Source: Thermoanaerobaculales bacterium (GTDB taxonomy: Bacteria > Acidobacteriota > Thermoanaerobaculia > Thermoanaerobaculales > Sulfomarinibacteraceae). From it: DNA of 11,919 nucleotides. The translations under genes and the position numbers were made by a program. The notes beneath the pieces are model-generated. The model was not told the DNA's origin. It did no database searches and saw only the letters and a list, made by a program, of their open reading frames with translations. How positions within the stretch are numbered: position 1 is the first letter of the stretch; each line of letters begins with the position of its first letter. Where the stretch lies: positions 1 to 11,919 of the forward strand of contig JAOZUP010000084.1 in the NCBI GenBank assembly GCA_029938595.1. Reading direction: 5' to 3'. This document shows, in pieces, positions 7,093-11,919 of this stretch.

Positions 7093-9465
7093 GTGAGCAT
7101 CAACTCTGAGCGAAGGAATGCACCCGCGCGTCTGCTGCCGGTCTTTATGGTGTTCCTGATGACCGCCTCGATCATCGGCTGCAGCCGGAGTGAGCGATCG
7201 GAGCGCCCGGCTGCGATCGAACCGTCCGGCACCCAGGCTCAAGGCGGCGTGGAGCAACGGGACCTCAACGTCATCCTCATCACCATCGACACGCTGCGGT
7301 CCGACCGCGTCTCGAGCTACGGGTCGGACCACGTCGATACCCCGAACATCGATAGCTTCGCCTCGGAGGGCGTGCTCTTTTCGAATGCCGCCAGCACGGT
7401 GCCGTTCACCCTTCCGGCTCACTCGTCGATCCTCACCGGCTTGTACCCGCCGGGCCACGGCGTTCGCGAAAACGTTGGCTACACCCTCGACGCCAGTATC
7501 CCAACGTTGGCGGAGGTGCTATCGAATGGTGGCTGGAACACGGCCGGCTTTGTCAGCGCCTTCGTGTTGGATAGCCGTTGGGGCATCGGCCGCGGCTTCG
7601 ATCGCTACTTCGACGACTTCAATCTGACCGATTTTGAATCAGCGAATCTCAGCTCGGTGCAGCGGTCCGGCGACGTCACGATCGCCGAGGCCGTTCGTTG
7701 GCTCGACGGGCGGTCCCAGGACTCGCCGTTCTTTCTCTGGCTCCACCTGTATGACCCTCACGATCCCTACACGCCGCCGGAGCCGTTCAAATCGCAGTAC
7801 CCGAACCGCCCCTATGACGGGGAGGTTGCCTACACTGACTCGCTGATTGGGGAATTCCGTAAGGCACTCGAAGAACGCGGTCTGTTGGCGAGCTCGTTCG
7901 TTATTCTCACCGCCGACCACGGCGAGGGTCTCGGTGACCACGGCGAGTCCTCCCACGGGTTCTTCCTTTACGACACCACGATTCACGTGCCCCTGATCGT
8001 GCGGCAGCCGACCTCAGCGGATGCGGGGCGGGTGGTGGATGCGGCTGTCAGCCACGTGGACCTCTTTCCGACGATTCTGGATGTGGTCGGCCTCGCAGCG
8101 CCGAAAGAGGTTCACGGGCAGAGTCTGCTTCCCATGATCGCAGGCGAGAACGTCGAACTGGATCGAGGCGTCTATTCCGAGTCGCTTTACCCGCTGCTCC
8201 ACTACGGTTGGGCGCCTCTGCGGGCGATCCGTACCGACAGCCGTAAGCTCATCAGCGCGCCGCGGCCGGAGGTCTTCGACGTCGTTGCGGATCCCCGGGA
8301 AGAGCGCGACCTTTCACTCGAGCAGCCGGGCGTAACCGGGGAGCTCGAAAAACGGCTTTCCGATCTGAGGGCGAAAATCGACCGTGATGCACCGGCGGCC
8401 GGGGCGGCGCCCGACATCGACCCAGAAACCCTAGCGCAGCTTCAGGCGCTGGGTTACGCCGTCGGCCAGGGTGGCGTCAGTCTAGAGGACGAAACCGATC
8501 GTCCTCGAGCCGACCCCAAGGACAAGATCAGAATCCATCGGACGATCATGGGGGCGCAGTCACTGATGCGAGACGATGAGGAAACGGCCGAAAAGACCCT
8601 CCTCGCCGTCCTGCAGACGGATCCGGATATCCTCGATGCCCACCAGATGCTGGGCCAGCTCGCGACGACTCAGCGACGGTTCGACGACGCCCTGGGACAT
8701 TACCGGCGCGCTCTCGAGCTCGATCCTGTCCACAAGAACTCGTTGATGGGAATGGCCTCCTCCTACCGGGCTTTGGGCCGCTCGGAAGAGGCGCTGGTGG
8801 GTTTCCGGAGGGCACTCGATCTTTCGGGCCACGATACCCGGGCGACCCTCGCTATCGCCGACATCGAATTCAGCCTCGGCCGCCTCGACGAAGCGGCGAA
8901 GGCCCTCGACGAAGCGGCCGAAACCACCGAAGCACCGGCTCTGATTTTCAACAAGCTCGGCGAGGTGCGGGCAGAGCAGGGACGGTCCAGGGAGGCGATG
9001 ACCCTCTTTGCCAGGGCGGTCGAAGAAAAGGATGCCTTCGCAGTTCCTTACTTCAACCTCGCGGCGCTCTACGAGGAAGCAGGAGATGCTCAGCGGGCGA
9101 TAGCCCAATATGAGAAAGCCATCGAACTCGCGCCGAAATACCACCAGGCGCAGTTCAACCTCGGCCGTCTCGTCGGCTATCTAGGCCAGGTGGACCGGCA
9201 GCAAGAGCTTTGGGAAGCGTCCATCGAATCGAACCCGGGCTTTGTCCAGGGTTACTACTACCTGTCAAAGCTCCTGATGGATCGCAATGCTGACCTCGGG
9301 AAGGCGGAAGAACTCGTTCGCCTCGGGATCGAAAGGGACCCCAACCACAATGAGGGTCCCCTGGGCTATTACATCCTCGCCGACATCCTCAATCGGACAG
9401 GGCGGGCGGCGGAGGCTAGGGAGGCGGTCGCAGCCGGCCAGCGGATTCAGGCGGAAATGAAGTGA
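7093..9465 (+). CDS. Lipoprotein with sulfatase-fold domain fused to TPR repeats
   Basis: A 790-residue exported protein in three parts. The N-terminus is a lipoprotein signal with hydrophobic residues about 14-28 and lipobox IIGC, predicting lipid attachment at Cys30. Residues about 58-430 form an alkaline-phosphatase-superfamily domain of sulfatase type. Metal-ligand segments are ITIDTLRSDR (Asp66) and TADHGEG (Asp275, His276), and the protein also has the LYDPHDPYTPP segment. The position of the formylglycine motif C/S-x-P-x-R reads TLPAH (Thr106 to His110), so the usual Cys or Ser is Thr and the Arg is His. Conventional sulfatase activity is therefore uncertain; a phosphatase, phosphodiesterase or phospho-group transferase using Thr is possible, as in EptA or LtaS. 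After a linker ending in LQALGYAV, residues about 480-785 form eight or so TPR repeats (for example ALGHYRRALELDP) for protein binding. GTG start. The next gene begins four bases after the stop, suggesting co-transcription. The architecture is common in Acidobacteriota. Confidence 0.85.
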   Translation: MSINSERRNAPARLLPVFMVFLMTASIIGCSRSERSERPAAIEPSGTQAQGGVEQRDLNVILITIDTLRSDRVSSYGSDHVDTPNIDSFASEGVLFSNAASTVPFTLPAHSSILTGLYPPGHGVRENVGYTLDASIPTLAEVLSNGGWNTAGFVSAFVLDSRWGIGRGFDRYFDDFNLTDFESANLSSVQRSGDVTIAEAVRWLDGRSQDSPFFLWLHLYDPHDPYTPPEPFKSQYPNRPYDGEVAYTDSLIGEFRKALEERGLLASSFVILTADHGEGLGDHGESSHGFFLYDTTIHVPLIVRQPTSADAGRVVDAAVSHVDLFPTILDVVGLAAPKEVHGQSLLPMIAGENVELDRGVYSESLYPLLHYGWAPLRAIRTDSRKLISAPRPEVFDVVADPREERDLSLEQPGVTGELEKRLSDLRAKIDRDAPAAGAAPDIDPETLAQLQALGYAVGQGGVSLEDETDRPRADPKDKIRIHRTIMGAQSLMRDDEETAEKTLLAVLQTDPDILDAHQMLGQLATTQRRFDDALGHYRRALELDPVHKNSLMGMASSYRALGRSEEALVGFRRALDLSGHDTRATLAIADIEFSLGRLDEAAKALDEAAETTEAPALIFNKLGEVRAEQGRSREAMTLFARAVEEKDAFAVPYFNLAALYEEAGDAQRAIAQYEKAIELAPKYHQAQFNLGRLVGYLGQVDRQQELWEASIESNPGFVQGYYYLSKLLMDRNADLGKAEELVRLGIERDPNHNEGPLGYYILADILNRTGRAAEAREAVAAGQRIQAEMK

Positions 9466-9469
9466 TGAG

Positions 9470-10342
9470 ATGAAACCGGTAATCACCCTGTTGTTGATGT
9501 TCGTCGCGTTGATTTCGGGAGCCGAAGAGACGATCGATCTTTGGCAGGGAGAGGCTCCTTACTCCAAACCGAACTCCCTCGAGGAGTACGTCAAGGAATC
9601 GTGGGGTGTGCCGTGCGCCCACAACGTCACGAAACCCACGCTGACCATCCATTCCGCACAAGGTGAGAACACCGGCAGGGCGGTTGTTGTCCTGCCCGGG
9701 GGTGGATATGTGCTGGAGTCGATTGTGGCCGAGGGGCAGCTGATCGCCGAGAGCCTGTCATCACAGGGAATCACAGCAGCAGTCCTTAAGTATCGACTCC
9801 CGTTGTTAGAGGCTTCCGATCAGCCCCACCTCGTGCCCATCACCGATGCCCGCAAGGCGATCAGTCTCATGAAGTCGATGGCTAAAAAATACGGTGTTGA
9901 ACGTTCGAAAGTGGGGATCATGGGATTCTCTGCCGGCGGTCATCTGGCGACGGCGGTCAGCGTGCTGAGGTCGGACAACAAGGATGAGAATCCGGATTTT
10001 TCGGTGTTGATCTACCCAGTCACCACGTTGGGGGCCGAGAACCAGAAGTGGCTGGAGGAAGACCTCTTTCATCGGCCCATGACCGCGGACGAAATGCGGT
10101 TGTACTCTCTGGTGGAACATGTCGACGGCGCGACACCTCCCGCCTTTTTGTTACACGCGTACGACGACGAGGTCGTGCCGGTCAGCGAGTCGATAGTGTT
10201 TGCCGAAGCTCTGACCGCCGTTGGCCAGGACGTAGAGGTGCATTTCTTTGCCAGGGGAGGCCATGGCTTTGGCCCGGGGAGGTTAGAGGACGGAACCGGC
10301 CAGTGGCTCGCACTTCTGGCTGACTGGATAAAGAGGCAGTAG
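9470..10342 (+). CDS. Secreted alpha/beta hydrolase, acetyl-xylan-esterase-like
   Basis: A 290-residue protein with a signal peptide: hydrophobic MKPVITLLLMFVALISGA, cleavage plausible after Ala18. The mature part begins IDLWQGEAPYS, the layout of periplasmic esterases annotated as acetyl xylan esterase or pectin/feruloyl esterase-like. The oxyanion segment is VVLPGGGY. The nucleophile elbow is GFSAGGH with Ser154, the acid Asp232 or Asp233 in YDDEVVP, and the base His265 in GGHGFG, so the triad is complete. It probably removes acetyl or similar acyl groups from a glycan or small molecule outside the cytoplasm; the substrate cannot be told. ATG 9470 follows the lipoprotein stop by four bases, so the two are likely co-transcribed and may act on the same extracytoplasmic material. 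No clear Shine-Dalgarno precedes it apart from GTGATGAGA, which is compatible with coupled reinitiation. Confidence 0.85.
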   Translation: MKPVITLLLMFVALISGAEETIDLWQGEAPYSKPNSLEEYVKESWGVPCAHNVTKPTLTIHSAQGENTGRAVVVLPGGGYVLESIVAEGQLIAESLSSQGITAAVLKYRLPLLEASDQPHLVPITDARKAISLMKSMAKKYGVERSKVGIMGFSAGGHLATAVSVLRSDNKDENPDFSVLIYPVTTLGAENQKWLEEDLFHRPMTADEMRLYSLVEHVDGATPPAFLLHAYDDEVVPVSESIVFAEALTAVGQDVEVHFFARGGHGFGPGRLEDGTGQWLALLADWIKRQ

Positions 10343-10421
10343 GAAGACGTCAGTCGATGACGGACTGATAGACCACGGGCCTGAAAAGGTCGCGGTAGGG
10401 TAGAGGTGGCTCGGGCAGCAT

Positions 10422-10436
10422 CTGCACAAAATGCAG
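10422..10436. repeat. Small inverted repeat (5-base stem)
   Basis: CTGCA and TGCAG flank the loop CAAAA. There is no T-run beside it. It lies just beyond the end of the esterase gene and ten bases from a stronger palindrome. Confidence 0.3.
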
Positions 10437-10445
10437 GTAGTCTGC

Positions 10446-10463
10446 GGCTCGTCGAGACGAGCC
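10446..10463. repeat. Perfect 18-base palindrome (GGCTCGTC-GA-GACGAGCC)
   Basis: Eight bases on each side pair perfectly around GA; as RNA this is a seven-pair GC-rich stem with a CGAG loop. It lies about 100 bases after the esterase stop. No T-run follows on either strand, so it is either a factor-dependent terminator or 3' end structure, an operator-like dyad, or chance within the possible - strand remnant. Confidence 0.4.
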
Positions 10464-10689
10464 CGCCACCACCCGAAAAGGAGCCCGTCGCTTTCGAAAA
10501 ATCACGAGCTTCCCCCGGTTGAAGGGGCGAGATCTGGGTGTTGTCCTCGTTCGGCATATAGACCGTGGTCAAGCGGGGCACCTGGCAAGATCACAGCACT
10601 GCAGAAGCGAGGGTATACGCCTCCGAGGCCGAATGGAAATCGTAATTCGGCTGTTTGGTACTGTGATGAAAGCGGGCCCAATGAAGATA

Positions 10690-10720
10690 GGAGAATTCGG
10701 AGACGGAGACGGGAGAATTC
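10690..10720 (+). repeat. Direct repeat of GGAGAATTC in the leader of the OsmC-fusion gene
   Basis: GGAGAATTC occurs at 10690-10698 and again at 10712-10720, separated by the tandem CGGAGA units at 10698-10709. The second copy contains the ribosome binding site (GGGAG 10711-10715, five bases before ATG 10721). The repeat may be a local duplication. Confidence 0.4.
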
Positions 10721-11919
10721 ATGCACACCAAGAAAATCACCTTCGAAAACGCGTCTGGCCAGCGTCTGGCCGCCCTCCTCGATCTGCCCGTGGACGACGC
10801 GCCCATCGCGTACGCGCTCTTCGCCCACTGTTTTACCTGCTCGAAGAACTACAAGGGTGTGGCTAGGGTGTCGCGTGCGCTGGCGGCGGAGGGGGTAGCG
10901 GTGTTGCGTTTCGACTTCACTGGTCTCGGCGACAGTGAGGGCGATTTCGCCGACACGACCTTTTCGTCAAACGTCGGCGAGCTGGTAGCGGCCGCAGCAT
11001 ACATGGAGCGCGAGCTCGATGCACCGAAGATACTCATCGGTCACTCTCTCGGTGGGGCCGCGGTCCTGCGCGCTGCGGCGGACATTCCGTCGGCGAAGGC
11101 CTTTGCGACGATTGGGGCGCCGGCGAGCCTCGATCATCTCGAGGGCATGCTGCGCTCGAGTAGCGCGGACATTGAAGCGTCGGGCGAGGCCGAGGTTCAG
11201 ATCGCGGGCCGGCCGTTCCGGATTCGCAGGGAGTTTCTCGACGATCTGTCGGCGGTCAACATGCGCGACGCTATTGCCGGCCTCGACCGAGCGTTGATGA
11301 TTTTCCACTCGCCGCTCGACCGGACGGTGGCAATCGACCACGCGTACCAGATCTTCGACGCTGCGAAGGAGCCCAAAAGCCTCATCTCACTGGATCATGC
11401 CGACCACCTGCTGAACGAGGCGGACGACGCGCGCTATGTGGGTTCGATGATCGCTTCGTGGGCGCGGAGGTACATCGGCACGTCGCAGGAGGAAGTCAAG
11501 CTCGCGCGTCCGGGCGACAACCGGGTGGTGGCCCGCACCACCGACGGGTACCGGACCGAGGTCTTGGCCAACGGGCACCCGCTGGTTGCCGACGAGCCGG
11601 TGGCGGTCGGCGGCACGAACGCCGGCCCCACGCCCTACGAGTTGCTGGCGTCCGCCCTCGGCGCATGCACGTCGATCACGTTGAGAATGTACGCTGACCG
11701 CAAGGGGTGGCCGCTCGAAGCGGTCGAGGTTCGGTTGCAGCACGAGAAGATCCACTGCGAGGACTGCGCGGATACCGAGAGGCCCGGCGCCCGCATCGAT
11801 CATTTCGCCAGAGAGATCGTGCTCGAAGGACCGCTGGACGACAAACAACGCGACCGTCTAGTCAGGATTGCCGACCGCTGCCCCGTCCACCGGACGCTCG
11901 AAGGACCAGCCGAAGTCAC
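10721..11919 (+). CDS. Bifunctional alpha/beta hydrolase-OsmC protein (3' end cut by window)
   Basis: The frame from ATG 10721 runs open for 399 codons to the window end with no stop. The N-terminal half (about 1-255) is an alpha/beta hydrolase: FDFTGLGDSEG, nucleophile Ser109 in IGHSLGG, Asp in HSPLDRTV and His in LDHADHLL. The C-terminal half is an OsmC/Ohr-type domain starting around residue 270, with GGTNAGPTPYELLASALGAC (Cys316) and DRCPVHRTL (Cys387). These are the two redox cysteines that reduce organic hydroperoxides in OsmC. A Cys346-x2-Cys349 pair (HCEDCADTE) lies between them, as is usual for this fusion subfamily. Fusions of this kind are typically a little over 400 residues, so only a few residues are missing. 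A role in peroxide or thioester/ester detoxification in the cytoplasm is likely; the link between the two activities is unknown. GGGAG lies five bases before the start. No operon partner is visible. Confidence 0.88.
   Translation, partial: MHTKKITFENASGQRLAALLDLPVDDAPIAYALFAHCFTCSKNYKGVARVSRALAAEGVAVLRFDFTGLGDSEGDFADTTFSSNVGELVAAAAYMERELDAPKILIGHSLGGAAVLRAAADIPSAKAFATIGAPASLDHLEGMLRSSSADIEASGEAEVQIAGRPFRIRREFLDDLSAVNMRDAIAGLDRALMIFHSPLDRTVAIDHAYQIFDAAKEPKSLISLDHADHLLNEADDARYVGSMIASWARRYIGTSQEEVKLARPGDNRVVARTTDGYRTEVLANGHPLVADEPVAVGGTNAGPTPYELLASALGACTSITLRMYADRKGWPLEAVEVRLQHEKIHCEDCADTERPGARIDHFAREIVLEGPLDDKQRDRLVRIADRCPVHRTLEGPAEV

Larger units (their letters stand above)
10350..10581 (-). 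pseudogene. Possible frameshifted remnant of a gene end on the - strand
   Basis: Two - strand frames look coding in succession. From GTG 10581 the first reads PRLTTVYMPNEDNTQISPL with mostly G/C third positions. Near 10510-10530, around a CCCCC run at 10512-10516 and a GGGG at 10524-10527, the plausible frame shifts. The second frame then reads RGKLVIFRKRRAPFRVVAG and later HFVQMLPEPPLPYRDLF, ending VVYQSVID with TGA at 10352-10350. That stop is seven bases from the end of the convergent esterase gene, a typical spacing for two real genes meeting tail to tail. I do not recognise the family. It may be a true small gene with a sequencing error, a pseudogene, or chance. Confidence 0.28.
10343..10720. 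other. 378-base stretch without an intact gene
   Basis: No complete reading frame with family resemblance is visible on either strand. The left two thirds holds a possible decayed - strand gene end (10350-10581) and two small inverted repeats. The right part is the leader of the next gene with a short direct repeat. No convincing -35/-10 pair, T-run terminator or riboswitch was recognised, although a promoter for the gene at 10721 would be expected somewhere here. Confidence 0.6.

Noticed and set aside
8560..9144. A 194-codon open frame on the - strand opposite the TPR region
   Set aside because: The repetitive TPR codons on the + strand keep antisense frames open; no independent coding signal was seen.
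10541..10562. TTGTCC and TATAGA as a possible promoter
   Set aside because: The spacing is only ten bases, too short for a sigma-70 promoter.
1..11919. CRISPR arrays, tRNA genes, insertion sequences, attachment sites
   Set aside because: No spaced direct repeats, cloverleaf-like segments, transposase motifs or terminal inverted repeats were seen when reading through the window.

Overview
The window is high in GC and densely coded on the + strand. A lipoprotein of the alkaline-phosphatase/sulfatase superfamily fused to TPR repeats, together with the general gene style, suggests a Gram-negative-type bacterium. That fusion is frequent in Acidobacteriota (Thermoanaerobaculia-like) and some delta-type proteobacteria, so I lean towards Acidobacteriota with low confidence. 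No tRNA, rRNA, insertion sequence or CRISPR array was seen.

Region 1 (14-7024) is a tight six-gene cluster that reads as one operon, with junctions of -7, +23, -4, +19 and -4 bases. In order it holds a BCCT-family transporter close to CaiT/BetP, an FMN oxidoreductase of the nitronate monooxygenase/FabK family, a fused ADP(NDP)-forming acyl-CoA ligase, a close CaiD (crotonobetainyl-CoA hydratase) homologue, a divergent MetF-like methylenetetrahydrofolate reductase, and a short QueG-like double-cluster Fe-S protein. The CaiD match and the transporter point to a quaternary amine, most likely L-carnitine, crotonobetaine or gamma-butyrobetaine, as substrate. The ligase would make the CoA thioester and CaiD would hydrate or dehydrate it. 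The flavoprotein could do the redox step on the enoyl-CoA, or a different oxidation. MetF and the Fe-S protein suggest a linked one-carbon branch handling N-methyl groups, although no methyltransferase lies in the window. The canonical CaiA, CaiB and CaiC are absent here, so if this is a carnitine pathway it uses non-orthologous enzymes.

Region 2 (7093-10342) holds two exported proteins separated by 4 bases: the lipoprotein sulfatase-fold/TPR protein, whose usual Cys/Ser nucleophile is replaced by Thr, and a secreted alpha/beta hydrolase of the acetyl-xylan-esterase-like type.

Region 3 (10343-10720) is a 378-base stretch without an intact gene. It contains a possible frameshifted gene remnant on the - strand, small inverted repeats and a short direct repeat in the leader of the next gene. 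Region 4 (10721 to the end) is a bifunctional alpha/beta hydrolase-OsmC protein cut by the window edge only a few residues before its expected end.
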